Source: Rhodopseudomonas julia
GTDB taxonomy: Bacteria; Pseudomonadota; Alphaproteobacteria; Rhizobiales; Afifellaceae
Direction: 5' to 3'
Assembly (NCBI RefSeq): GCF_030813515.1
Contig: NZ_JAUSUK010000002.1
Span: 434,001 to 498,000 of the forward strand
DNA length: 64,000 nt
Positions 36,050 through 44,203 of this stretch are shown here, one piece after another. The notes below the pieces were generated by a model. It searched no databases and had not been told where the DNA came from. It saw only the letters and a list, made by a program, of their open reading frames with translations. Every line of letters starts with the position of its first letter. Position 1 is the first letter of the stretch. Made by a program: the position numbers and the translations under genes.

Positions 36050-37069
36050 ATGACGGATCCACAGAATGCGAGCGATCTGAGGCCCAAACGCATCCTCGTT
36101 CTGGGCGCGACTGGCACGATCGGTCGTGCCACGGCGAGGGCGCTCGTTGCCCGCGGCCATGAGGTCGTCTGCTTCGTGCGGCCGAAAGCCGGTGTCGGCG
36201 GGGCGCTGACGCCGGAGGGGACGGCGAAGCTTCTGGAGGGGGCAAAACTGCGCTTCGGCGAGGTGACTGACCCGGCTTCGCTCAGACGCGACGGGTTTTC
36301 CGGCGAGCCTTTCGACGTTCTCGTCTCCTGCCTTGCCTCGCGCACCGGCGGAGAAAAAGACGCCTGGGCGATCGATTATCAGGCGCATTCCGACGCCCTT
36401 GCCGCGGCGCGGGCGGCGGGTGTGAGCCAGATGGTGCTTCTGTCGGCGATCTGCGTGCAGAAACCGCTTCTCGCCTTCCAGCAGGCGAAACTCGCCTTCG
36501 AGAAGGAATTGATCGCGTCGGGGCTCACCTATTCGATCGTGCGGCCGACGGCCTTCTTCAAATCGCTCGCCGGCCAGATCGACCGGCTGCGCGCCGGAAA
36601 GCCCTATCTTCTCTTCGGCGACGGGCGGCTGACGGCGTGCAAGCCGATCAGCGACGACGATCTCGGGCGCTATCTCGCCGAATGCGTGGATGACGACAAC
36701 CGCCACGACAAGATCCTGCCGATCGGCGGGCCGGGCGATGCGGTGACGCCGATCGAACAGGGGGAAAGGCTGTTTCAGCTTCTGGGTAAGGAGCCGAAAT
36801 TCAAGCATGTGCCGGTGGCGCTGATGGATGCGATCATCGCCGGGCTGAGCGGGCTTGGCAGGTTCTCGCCGAAGCTGCGCGCCAAGGCGGAGCTCGCCCG
36901 GATCGGGCGCTATTACGCGACGGAATCGATGCTGCTCCTCAATCCCGAGACCGGGCGCTACGACGCGGCGGCGACGCCGTCCTACGGCACCGAAACGCTG
37001 TTCGATTTCTATGCGCGGCTCGTCACAGGCGAAGCGCGCGTGGAACGCGGCGACCACGCAGTGTTTTGA
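36050..37069 (+). CDS. bciA: Divinyl (proto)chlorophyllide 8-vinyl reductase, BciA type
   Basis: 339 aa, NADPH-dependent extended SDR. Rossmann motif VLGATGTIGRATARAL (residues 18-33); the middle region carries CVQKPLLAFQQAKLAFE and YSIVRPTAFFKSLAGQ, then FGDGRLTACKPISDDDL, all strongly typical of BciA. The enzyme reduces the 8-vinyl group of divinyl chlorophyllide during (bacterio)chlorophyll synthesis. Start at ATG 36050; an ATG ten codons earlier is possible. No other photosynthesis gene is in the window, so it is separate from any photosynthesis cluster here. It indicates a phototroph or a recent descendant. Confidence 0.88.
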   Translation: MTDPQNASDLRPKRILVLGATGTIGRATARALVARGHEVVCFVRPKAGVGGALTPEGTAKLLEGAKLRFGEVTDPASLRRDGFSGEPFDVLVSCLASRTGGEKDAWAIDYQAHSDALAAARAAGVSQMVLLSAICVQKPLLAFQQAKLAFEKELIASGLTYSIVRPTAFFKSLAGQIDRLRAGKPYLLFGDGRLTACKPISDDDLGRYLAECVDDDNRHDKILPIGGPGDAVTPIEQGERLFQLLGKEPKFKHVPVALMDAIIAGLSGLGRFSPKLRAKAELARIGRYYATESMLLLNPETGRYDAAATPSYGTETLFDFYARLVTGEARVERGDHAVF

Positions 37070-37213
37070 CGGCCAGTCCGGCTTTTTTCCGCTTCCCCGG
37101 CAGGCGGGCTTTGCCGCCACGCTTTACAGGCGCTCGGCGATGACGGAACGATCGTCGCGATGAGATGCGCGCACGAGACCGATCGCTTTGCGGAAAGCCC
37201 ATAGGAGACGCAC

Positions 37214-38500
37214 ATGAAAGTGCTCATCCTCACCTATGGATCGCGCGGCGATGTCGAGCCCTATGTGGCGCTGGGCCTCGGGCTCGAGGCGCATGGCCAT
37301 GACGTCGTGCTGGCGACGAGCCGGCGGTTTCAGGGCTTCGTCGAGGCGCATGGATTGCGCTTCGGGCCGCTCAGCGACGCGCTTCTTGCGATCCTCGACA
37401 CCGATCAGGGCAAGGCGCTGTTGGAGAAGGGCGGCGGCCTCTTTCAGGTCGTCAAAAGCAGCCTCGAGATGTGGCGGCAGCTGAAGCCCTTGCAGCAGGC
37501 GCTGATACAGGAATGCTGGGAGGTTGCCCGGGCGTTTGATCCCGAGATCATCGTCTATCATTCGAAAGCGGCCGCTGCGCCCTCGATCGCCGACAAGCTC
37601 GGCTGCGCCTGCGTGCTCGCGACGCCCGTGCCGATGCATGTGCCAACGCGGGCTTTCCGCTTCGCGATTCTGCCGCGACTGCCCCTGGGGGGCTGGGTCA
37701 ACAAGGCGAGCTACGGGCTCACCAATGGCGTCGTGAAAAGGGTTTTCGGGCCTCTCATCCAGGATTTCAGGGGCTCGCTCGATCTGCCTGCGATCAAGAG
37801 CTACGAGCCGCTGACGCGAAGCGACGGGAGCGATATCCCGGTGCTGCACGGCTTCAGCGAGGTGGTGCTGCCGCGCCCCGAGGACTGGCCCGAGAGCGCC
37901 CATGTCACCGGCTATTGGTTTCTGCCCGACGACGCCGATTGGACGCCGCCCGATGCGCTTGCCGCATTTCTCGCGGCCGGCCGGCCGCCCGTCTATGTCG
38001 GCTTCGGCTCGATGTCGGTGCGGCAGCCGGAGACGCTCGCCCGGCTCTCGGTGGAGGCTTTGGTCGCCGCCGGCGTGCGAGGCATTCTGGCGAGCGGCTG
38101 GGGGGCGTTGAAGGCCGAGGACTTGCCGGAGAATGTGCTCCTCATCAAGGAGGCGCCGCATTCCTGGCTGTTTCCCAAAATGGCGGCGATCGTGCATCAC
38201 GGCGGTGCGGGAACGACGGCCGCCGCGCTTCGAGCCGGAAAGCCGTCGCTCGTCGTGCCGTTTTTTGGCGATCAGCCGTTCTGGGGCGCGCGGGTGCATG
38301 CGATCGGCGCAGGCCCGAAACCGATCCCAAGAGGAAAGCTCACCGCGGGGCGGCTTGCGGCGGCCCTTCGCGTGATGACGCAATCGCAGGAGATGCGGGA
38401 GAGGGCGGCGGAGATTGGGGCGCTGATCTCCAACGAGGACGGTGTGGCGGTGGCGCGGGGGCTCATCGAGAGCGCGGGGGCCGGGCCCGCTCGCCGGTAA
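37214..38500 (+). CDS. GT1-family glycosyltransferase (UGT/sterol glucosyltransferase-like)
   Basis: 428 aa, GT-B fold. The N-terminal MKVLILTYGSRGDVEPYVALGLGLEAHGHDV binds the acceptor. The C-terminal donor site has VYVGFGSMSVRQPE and the signature HHGGAGTTAAALRAGKPSLVVPFFGDQPFWG. Relatives glycosylate lipids, sterols, hopanoids, carotenoids or macrolides. AGGAGACGCAC precedes ATG. It is next to bciA, so a carotenoid or membrane lipid acceptor is possible, but nothing here fixes it. Confidence 0.88.
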   Translation: MKVLILTYGSRGDVEPYVALGLGLEAHGHDVVLATSRRFQGFVEAHGLRFGPLSDALLAILDTDQGKALLEKGGGLFQVVKSSLEMWRQLKPLQQALIQECWEVARAFDPEIIVYHSKAAAAPSIADKLGCACVLATPVPMHVPTRAFRFAILPRLPLGGWVNKASYGLTNGVVKRVFGPLIQDFRGSLDLPAIKSYEPLTRSDGSDIPVLHGFSEVVLPRPEDWPESAHVTGYWFLPDDADWTPPDALAAFLAAGRPPVYVGFGSMSVRQPETLARLSVEALVAAGVRGILASGWGALKAEDLPENVLLIKEAPHSWLFPKMAAIVHHGGAGTTAAALRAGKPSLVVPFFGDQPFWGARVHAIGAGPKPIPRGKLTAGRLAAALRVMTQSQEMRERAAEIGALISNEDGVAVARGLIESAGAGPARR

Positions 38501-38566
38501 GTTCGGGGGGATTTTCGCACGAGGTCTTGGCGGAGGCGGTGGCGGGAGATAGATCCCGCGTCAAAA

Positions 38567-38758
38567 GGAGGACGACCTCCCCCCAGCCTGGTTTGGCCCC
38601 AGCCTGGTTTGGCCCCAGCTTGGGATGCCCCAGCTCGGGCTGCCCCAGCTCGGGCTGCCCCAGCTCGGGCTGCCCCAGCTCGGGTTGCCCAAGCTCGGGT
38701 CGCCCATTTCGGGCTGCAATGTCCAGGACGGCCTGGCCCATCAATCGTGGAGGGGCTC
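38567..38758 (+). ncRNA. Guanidine-II (mini-ykkC) riboswitch with an expanded linker
   Basis: Two hairpins with the diagnostic ACGR tetraloop and GG-ACGR-CC closing pairs: P1 GGAGG-ACGA-CCTCC (38567-38580) and P2 CCAGG-ACGG-CCTGG (38723-38736). P2 ends 12 nt before GGAGGGG (38749-38755) and the GTG start (38759) of a SugE/Gdx guanidinium exporter, the canonical gene for this riboswitch. The P1 3' arm CCTCC is also complementary to GGAGG of the ribosome site, which offers a switch: P1 formation on guanidine would free the site. The linker of 142 nt is much longer than the usual short one and is filled with a 15-bp tandem repeat. Confidence 0.85.
38581..38717 (+). repeat. 15-16 bp tandem repeat, nine units, inside the riboswitch linker
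   Basis: Two 16-bp units CCCCAGCCTGGTTTGG, one CCCCAGCTTGGGATG, then CCCCAGCTCGGGCTG three times exactly (38628-38672), CCCCAGCTCGGGTTG, and two decayed units. Each typical unit can fold as CAGC-TCGG-GCTG, a four-pair mini-hairpin, so the linker may be a chain of small hairpins that keeps P1 and P2 close. Confidence 0.9.
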
Positions 38759-39076
38759 GTGCCTTGGATCTATCTCGTCGTCGCCGGTATTCTCGAAGTC
38801 ATCTGGGCCTTTGCGATGAAGCAGTCGTATGGCTTCAGTCGGCTCATTCCGTCACTCATTACGGTGATCGCCATGGCGGCGAGCCTGTGGCTTTTGGCGG
38901 TCGCCATGCGCAGCATCCCGCTCGGCACCGCCTACACGATCTGGACCGGCATCGGAGCGATGGGCGCCTTCGTCGTCGGGATCGTCTTTCTGGGTGAGCC
39001 GGTGAATGCGGCGAGGATTTTGGCCGCGCTCCTGATCGTTTCGGGGCTCGTGCTGATGCGGGTCGCAAGCGCTTGA
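38759..39076 (+). CDS. sugE: SMR-family guanidinium exporter (SugE/Gdx)
   Basis: 105 aa, exactly the family length, four membrane helices. It starts with GTG at 38759 behind GGAGGGG. The first helix has the essential Glu (LVVAGILEVIWAFAMK), and GTAYTIWTGIGAMGAFVVGIVFLGEP is the Gdx/SugE signature rather than EmrE. It exports guanidinium in exchange for protons as an antiparallel dimer. Longer readings starting in the tandem repeat are not supported, because they would translate the riboswitch. The guanidine-II riboswitch upstream confirms the role. Confidence 0.93.
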   Translation: MPWIYLVVAGILEVIWAFAMKQSYGFSRLIPSLITVIAMAASLWLLAVAMRSIPLGTAYTIWTGIGAMGAFVVGIVFLGEPVNAARILAALLIVSGLVLMRVASA

Positions 39077-39395
39077 GGTTTCCGTTCTGCCGGAGTGTGG
39101 ACCCGGCGCCGTTCCGATGAGGCAGCGGTCGCGGGTTCGGCGCAAAAAAACGGGGCGGATCAATCGGTTCGGAGCCGACCTGCGACATTCTGCGTCTTTG
39201 CGATCACTCCGGAACGTTTCTTGCGTGGAAAGAATGAGTTAGAAGGGCCGCGCGGTTCTTTCTGGTGCTCTTCGCGCAACTTTGGCGCCAGTATTCGGGA
39301 CCGAAAACGTCCGGTCGATCCGGTTGCTAGCGCCTGTCGCCGAGGGCGGGCAGCATCGGCGCCAATCGGCGTTCCTTGGGTTCAGCGAGGCTGAA

Positions 39396-40379
39396 ATGGC
39401 GAGAGTTTCTCCGGTACGGACGCCCAATGTCCGCCAGATTCGGGCCTTTCTCGCCGTTGCGAAGCATCTGCGTTTCACCCGCGCGGCGGAAGACCTCAAC
39501 ATCTCGCAGCCGGCGTTGACGGTGCAGATCAATCAGCTTGAAGAGGTCCTCTCCATCAAGCTCTTCGATCGCAACAAAAGACAAGTCTCGCTGACGCCGG
39601 CGGGGCGCAACCTTTTGCCGATGTTTGAACGCATCGTCACCGATCTCGAAGACGTGGTGATCGCCAGCACCGATCTCGCCTATGCGCGGCGCGGGGCGGT
39701 ACGCGTGGCCGCCCTTCCTTCCGTCTCCGCCAGCCTGCTGCCGAAGGCGCTCGTTTCGTTTCGGCGCACGCATCCCAATATCAGCGTGCGCATCCGCGAC
39801 GTGGTCGCCGACGACATCATCAATCTGGTGAAGGCCGAACAGGTCGATTTCGGCATCGGCATCCGCCTGACGCCCGACCGCGACATCAAGGTCGAGAATT
39901 TCATCACCGACCATATCTGCGCCTTCTTCCGGCGGGGGCACCCGATCGAGGACGCGCCGCCCGTTCTCACCATCAAGGATTGCGCGCCCTATCCGCTCAT
40001 TTTGACGAGCCGCAACAGCAGCGTGCGCGTGCTCTTCGAACGAGCGCTGGCGCGCGAGGGGGTGGAAGTCCATATCGCCGGCGACGTGAATTACATGTCG
40101 ACCGCGCTCGGAATGGTGCGGGCGGGCTATGGCATCGGCATCCTGCCGACATCGGCGGTCGATTCCGGCCATACGATGGGCCTCGGCTTCAAGCGCATCG
40201 ACGCGCCCTGGCTCAACCGCCGCGTCGGCATCATCCGCAAATCCGGGCGCTATCTGAGCCCGGTCGTGGAGCATTTCATCCAGGCCGTGCAGGATACGGC
40301 GGGCAATCTCCCGAGCGCGAATTTCCGCTCCGTACGCCGCTCCGAGCCGATCGGGGCGGTGGAACGCAAGGCCTCCTGA
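39396..40379 (+). CDS. LysR-family transcriptional regulator
   Basis: 327 aa. Winged helix at 10-70 (FLAVAKHLRFTRAAEDLNISQPALTVQINQLEEVL), effector domain 95-300 of the CbbR/CynR-like type with VEQ/VDFGIGIRL. Start at ATG 39396 behind GAGG; the open frame upstream lacks a ribosome site. It is followed on the same strand, after 720 bp, by the CitMHS/AtuA operon and is the most likely local regulator of it. No clear T-N11-A box was assigned. Confidence 0.9.
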   Translation: MARVSPVRTPNVRQIRAFLAVAKHLRFTRAAEDLNISQPALTVQINQLEEVLSIKLFDRNKRQVSLTPAGRNLLPMFERIVTDLEDVVIASTDLAYARRGAVRVAALPSVSASLLPKALVSFRRTHPNISVRIRDVVADDIINLVKAEQVDFGIGIRLTPDRDIKVENFITDHICAFFRRGHPIEDAPPVLTIKDCAPYPLILTSRNSSVRVLFERALAREGVEVHIAGDVNYMSTALGMVRAGYGIGILPTSAVDSGHTMGLGFKRIDAPWLNRRVGIIRKSGRYLSPVVEHFIQAVQDTAGNLPSANFRSVRRSEPIGAVERKAS

Positions 40380-41099
40380 TTCAGGACAGAAGGAGCGAAG
40401 AGGGGGATCACCCCAGCGTCTTCGGTCGCTTCAACAGGACGTCGTCCGCATCAGACATTGCGGCGAAAAGGCGGCGAGCCGATGGCCGTTCGAGGCCGTC
40501 GGCGTGGCAGAAACCTTTTTACTTCCTTGGCAATAGCTCTGCCGGCGGGGGGCATGCGTCGGCGCCCGCGCGTTTTTTCAGCAAAGAGCATTTCCTGTGC
40601 AGTCGCGCCGGCTCCCGCTTTGGTCTTCGTTCCTCGGCCCCGCGCAAAGGTGCAAATGCCTGCAAAGCTCCATCCCGATTCTGCGGCTGGTGAGCCGGCT
40701 GACGTCGAGTGTACTCAATTCTGCTGTGAGAACATGCCGGCTTTCGGCGTGTTCGCCGGGCGGAGGCTCGGAACAGCGTGCCGCCGGCGTAAGGCGCTCA
40801 TTTTTCGGGCATTCTTCGCCAGCTCAGAGCGAGACCAGGGTGCTCACTTATAATCTTTTCCTATTAGTCCGTTCCAATAAATTCAATTCCTTAAACGTCG
40901 TTCTTCTGACACATTCTTTAACCGAGATGAGGTTGCCTCAGATCAAAAGCAGTTAAGCGACGTATATCTTCCTCATGCGGATCGTAAATCCGCGTGGAAA
41001 GTGGCGCCTGTATTTTCTGTTTCATCAGTAGATCCCAAAAAACGGGCCCCTGGAACCAAATTATACGTTGCTTGGGGGCAAGCCAGTTGAGGTCAAGCC
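40380..41099. other. 720-bp intergenic region before the citM-like operon
   Basis: No gene is supported: the open frames present have no ribosome sites and low-complexity or unlike-protein translations. The last 300 bases (about 40840-41070) are AT-rich and probably regulatory. They end with a GntR-like site at 41057-41070, a GCTTG-GGGG-CAAGC hairpin (41070-41083) and GAGG eight bases before ATG. The region's size suggests a decayed gene or a long regulatory leader. Confidence 0.5.
41057..41070. promoter_or_regulatory. Candidate GntR/FadR operator, site D
   Basis: CAAATTATACGTTG matches site B (CAATGTATACGTTG) at 12 of 14 positions and lies 30 bp before the citM-like start. It is less symmetrical than site B. 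Confidence 0.4.
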
Positions 41100-42407
41100 A
41101 TGTTGGCTCTACTCGGACTCATAACAATCCTCGTTCTGCTCACGTCGATCATGACCAACCGGCTTTCGCCACTGGTCGCTCTGATCCTCGTGCCTTTGGT
41201 TGCCGCCCTGATCGGCGGTTTCGGTCTTGATACCGCGAAGTTCATCGTCGATGGGCTCAAAGGAATTGCGCCGGTCGCGGCGATGTTCGTCTTTGCGATC
41301 GTCTTCTTCGGCATCGTCACCGACGCCGGCATGATGGACCCGATCATCGACCGGATCCTGAAGGCCGTCGGCCTGCGGCCGACACGCATCGTCATGGGGA
41401 CGGCGCTGCTTGCGCTGATCATCCATCTGGACGGGTCGGGTGCGGTGACGTTCCTTATCACCATCCCTGCCATGCTGCCGCTCTATGACCGGCTCGGCAT
41501 GGATCGTCGCGTTCTGGCTCTGGTCGCGTCTCTCGCCGCCGGCGTCAACTTCCTGCCGTGGACCGGCCCGGTGCTGCGTGCCTCGGCTGCGCTCAGCGTT
41601 CCCGTCACCGACATCTTCAACCCGCTCATTCTGGTGCAGGTCGTCGGCCTCCTCTTCACCTTCACGACCGCCTATCTTCTGGGTCGGCGCGAAGAGAAGC
41701 GTCTCGGCCTGACCGGCGGCGCGGATGCCCCCGGCGAAGCCGTCGTCACGGGCCGGGTGCTCACGGAAGCGGAACAGAAAACCCGCCGTCCGAAGCTCTT
41801 CTGGGTCAACATCCTGCTCACCCTCGGCGTGCTCGGGACGATGATGTCGGGTGTGGTTCCTGCCGCGATCATGTTCATGATCGGCACCGTCATCGCTCTC
41901 ATCATCAACTATCCGAAGGTCGACGATCAGAAGGCGCGGGTCGATGCCCATGCCAAGGCTGCTCTGATGATGGCGACCATCCTCTTCGCCGCGGGCTCCT
42001 TCACCGGCATCATGCGCGGGACGGGCATGTTGACCGCGATGGCGCAAGGTGCTGCCAGCTTCGTGCCGGAGGCGATGGCCCAGCATATCCCGTTCGGTCT
42101 CGGCATCATCGCCATGCCGCTCAGTCTCCTGTTCGACCCGGACTCCTATTACTTCGGCGTCATGCCGGTCGTGGCCCATGTCTACGAGAACTTCGGTGGT
42201 GCCCCGATCGAAATCGCCCAGGCTTCCATCCTCGGCCAGATGACGACCGGTTTCCCGGTGAGCCCGCTCACCCCCGCCACCTTCCTGGTGGTCGGTCTGA
42301 CCGGCATCTCGCTCGGCGAACACCAGAGATTTGCGATCCCCTTCCTGTTCGGCGCCTCCGTCCTGATGACGTTCTGCGCCGCCCTGATCGGTGTCTTCCC
42401 CTTCTAA
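41100..42407 (+). CDS. CitMHS-family organic acid transporter
   Basis: 435 aa with about 11-12 membrane segments. Motifs IIHLDGSGAVTFLITIPAMLPLY, LPWTGPVLRASAAL and PLSLLFDPDSYYFGVMPVVAHV are typical of the CitMHS (citrate-metal:H+ symporter) family. It heads an operon of CoA-dependent acid catabolism, so its cargo is probably the acid degraded there rather than necessarily citrate. GAGG lies eight bases before ATG. Confidence 0.9.
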   Translation: MLALLGLITILVLLTSIMTNRLSPLVALILVPLVAALIGGFGLDTAKFIVDGLKGIAPVAAMFVFAIVFFGIVTDAGMMDPIIDRILKAVGLRPTRIVMGTALLALIIHLDGSGAVTFLITIPAMLPLYDRLGMDRRVLALVASLAAGVNFLPWTGPVLRASAALSVPVTDIFNPLILVQVVGLLFTFTTAYLLGRREEKRLGLTGGADAPGEAVVTGRVLTEAEQKTRRPKLFWVNILLTLGVLGTMMSGVVPAAIMFMIGTVIALIINYPKVDDQKARVDAHAKAALMMATILFAAGSFTGIMRGTGMLTAMAQGAASFVPEAMAQHIPFGLGIIAMPLSLLFDPDSYYFGVMPVVAHVYENFGGAPIEIAQASILGQMTTGFPVSPLTPATFLVVGLTGISLGEHQRFAIPFLFGASVLMTFCAALIGVFPF

Positions 42408-42455
42408 CGCCCGGCCCGCTCCGAGCCTGACGTTTCATTCCAGGAGTATTTCATC

Positions 42456-43796
42456 ATGAAAACCATTCGTATCGGTGCCGGTGCCGGGTATTCCGGAGAC
42501 CGCATCGAGCCGGCGCTCGAGCTCGCCCAAAAAGGCAAGATCGACTACCTCGTCTTCGAGTGCCTGGCCGAGCGCACGATCGCCATCGCCCAGAAGGCGA
42601 AGCTCGCCGATCCCAGCAAGGGTTACGACGCTCTCTTGGCAGAGCGCATGGAGACCGTTCTCAAGGTCTGTGCCGAAAAGGGCATCAAGATCATCACCAA
42701 TATGGGCGCGGCGAACCCGCAAGCCGGGGCCGAGAAGACCCGGGAAATCGCGGCTGCACAGGGGCTTTCCCTGAAAATCGCCTCCGTGTCCGGCGACGAC
42801 GTTCTGGAGACCTTGAAGTCCGGCGACATCAAGATCACCGAGACCGGGCAGCCGGCGGCGTCGATGTCGAATGTGCTCGTCTCCGGCAATGCCTATCTCG
42901 GCGCCGCGCCGATCGTGGAGGCGCTGGAGCAGGGGGCCGATGTCGTCATCACCGGCCGCGTTGCGGATCCGGCGCTGTTTCTTGCTCCGCAGATCAAGGA
43001 GTTCGGCTGGGCCTTCGACGATTGGGCGCATCTCGCCAAGGGGACGGCCGTCGGCCATCTTCTGGAATGCGGCGGCCAGGTCACCGGCGGCTATTTCGCA
43101 GAGCCGGGCCGCAAGGACGTGCCGGGTCTCGGCCGTCTCGGCTTTCCGATCGCGGAAGTCAGCGAGGACGGCAGCTTCGTCATCACCAAGGTGGAGAGCG
43201 CGGGCGGTCACGTCACGACCGACACCTGCAAAGAGCAGATCCTCTACGAGGTGCATGATCCGAAGAGCTATCTGACGCCCGACGTGACGGCCGATTTCTC
43301 GCAGATCACCTTCACCCAGGAAGGCCCGGACCGGGTGCGGGTCGAGGGCGTGACGGGCCGCGAGAGGCCGGCGACGCTGAAGGTCTCCGTCGGCTATGTC
43401 GACGGATATATCGGCGAGGGGCAGATCTCCTATGCGGGACCGGGCGCCTTGGCCCGGGCGAAGCTCGCTCTGGAGATCGTCCAGGAGCGGCTCGGCATCA
43501 TCGGGCTTAAAAGCAGCGAGCTGCGCTACGACCTCATCGGCGTCAACGCCATCCATCGCGACGTCCTCGCGCCCCAGCCGGAACCCACAGAAGTGCGTGC
43601 CCGTGTCACCGGCCGTTGCGAGAGCATGAAAGAGGCCGTGCGCATCGGCAACGAGGTGGAGACCCTCTACACGAACGGCCCGGCCGGCGGCGGCGGTGCG
43701 ACCAAATCGGCCCGCCAGGTCGTGGCGATGCTTTCCGCCCTCGTGCCACGGGCAGCCGTGACCCCGCGGATCCAGATCATTGAGGTGCAATCATGA
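42456..43796 (+). CDS. AtuA-like protein (DUF1446)
   Basis: 446 aa. The N-terminal domain opens MKTIRIGAGAGYSGDRIEPALEL and carries ITNMGAANPQAGAEKTREIA; the C-terminal part includes YTNGPAGGGGATKSARQVVAMLSALVPR. This is DUF1446, named for AtuA of acyclic terpene utilisation, whose biochemical activity is not established. Here it sits with a CitMHS transporter, CoA-transferase and thiolase instead of terpene genes. The next gene, overlapping by four bases, is the small domain often found fused to or next to AtuA. They probably work as a complex on a hydroxy- or branched acid. Confidence 0.85.
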   Translation: MKTIRIGAGAGYSGDRIEPALELAQKGKIDYLVFECLAERTIAIAQKAKLADPSKGYDALLAERMETVLKVCAEKGIKIITNMGAANPQAGAEKTREIAAAQGLSLKIASVSGDDVLETLKSGDIKITETGQPAASMSNVLVSGNAYLGAAPIVEALEQGADVVITGRVADPALFLAPQIKEFGWAFDDWAHLAKGTAVGHLLECGGQVTGGYFAEPGRKDVPGLGRLGFPIAEVSEDGSFVITKVESAGGHVTTDTCKEQILYEVHDPKSYLTPDVTADFSQITFTQEGPDRVRVEGVTGRERPATLKVSVGYVDGYIGEGQISYAGPGALARAKLALEIVQERLGIIGLKSSELRYDLIGVNAIHRDVLAPQPEPTEVRARVTGRCESMKEAVRIGNEVETLYTNGPAGGGGATKSARQVVAMLSALVPRAAVTPRIQIIEVQS

Positions 43797-44107
43797 AACT
43801 CTTCGACATTGCCCATTCGCGTACCGGCGACAAAGGCGACATCTCCAACATCTCGGTCATTGCCTATGACGAGAAAGATTATGCGCGGCTTGCCGCCCAT
43901 GTGACGGCCGAACGGGTGAAGGAGCATTTCAAGGGCATCGTTCACGGCGACGTCGTCCGCTACGAACTGCCCAGCATCGGCGCCCTGAACTTCGTCATGT
44001 ACGAAGCGCTCGGCGGCGGCGTCACCCGCTCTCTGGCTCTCGACCCGCACGGCAAATGTCTCGGCTCCGCGCTTCTGGCGCTGGAAATCCCCGACAGCGA
44101 CGTCTGA
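43793..44107 (+). CDS. AtuA-associated small protein
   Basis: 104 aa: MKLFDIAHSRTGDKGDISNISVIAY, then YELPSIGALNFVMYEALGGGVTRSLALDPHGKCLGSALLALEI. This pattern matches the C-terminal AtuA-like (ferredoxin-fold) domain that in many proteins is fused behind DUF1446. Here it is a separate gene overlapping the DUF1446 stop (ATGA). Function unknown. Confidence 0.85.
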   Translation: MKLFDIAHSRTGDKGDISNISVIAYDEKDYARLAAHVTAERVKEHFKGIVHGDVVRYELPSIGALNFVMYEALGGGVTRSLALDPHGKCLGSALLALEIPDSDV

Positions 44108-44112
44108 GCCCC

Positions 44113-44176
44113 TCTTCGGGGGAGGAACTCCCCCCTTCCGGCAGGCCTTCGGCGCAGACCGGTCCTCCCCCGAAGA
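44113..44176. repeat. 14-bp perfect inverted repeat in the operon
   Basis: TCTTCGGGGGAGGA (44113-44126) and TCCTCCCCCGAAGA (44163-44176) are exact reverse complements around 36 bp. The hairpin lies between the AtuA-associated gene and the CoA-transferase. No T-run follows, so processing, stabilisation or partial attenuation is more likely than termination. Confidence 0.7.
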
Positions 44177-44203
44177 AACCCTCTCGCAGGCAAGGAAAAT
44201 ATC

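Noticed and set aside
38609-38758. N-terminal extension of the SugE gene through the tandem repeat
   Set aside because: The extension translates the riboswitch linker as low-complexity PARAA repeats. GTG 38759 gives the exact family length and has a strong ribosome site.
40458-40956. Two open frames of 119-131 codons in the gap before the citM-like gene
   Set aside because: No ribosome sites, no recognisable domain, biased composition and mutual overlap.
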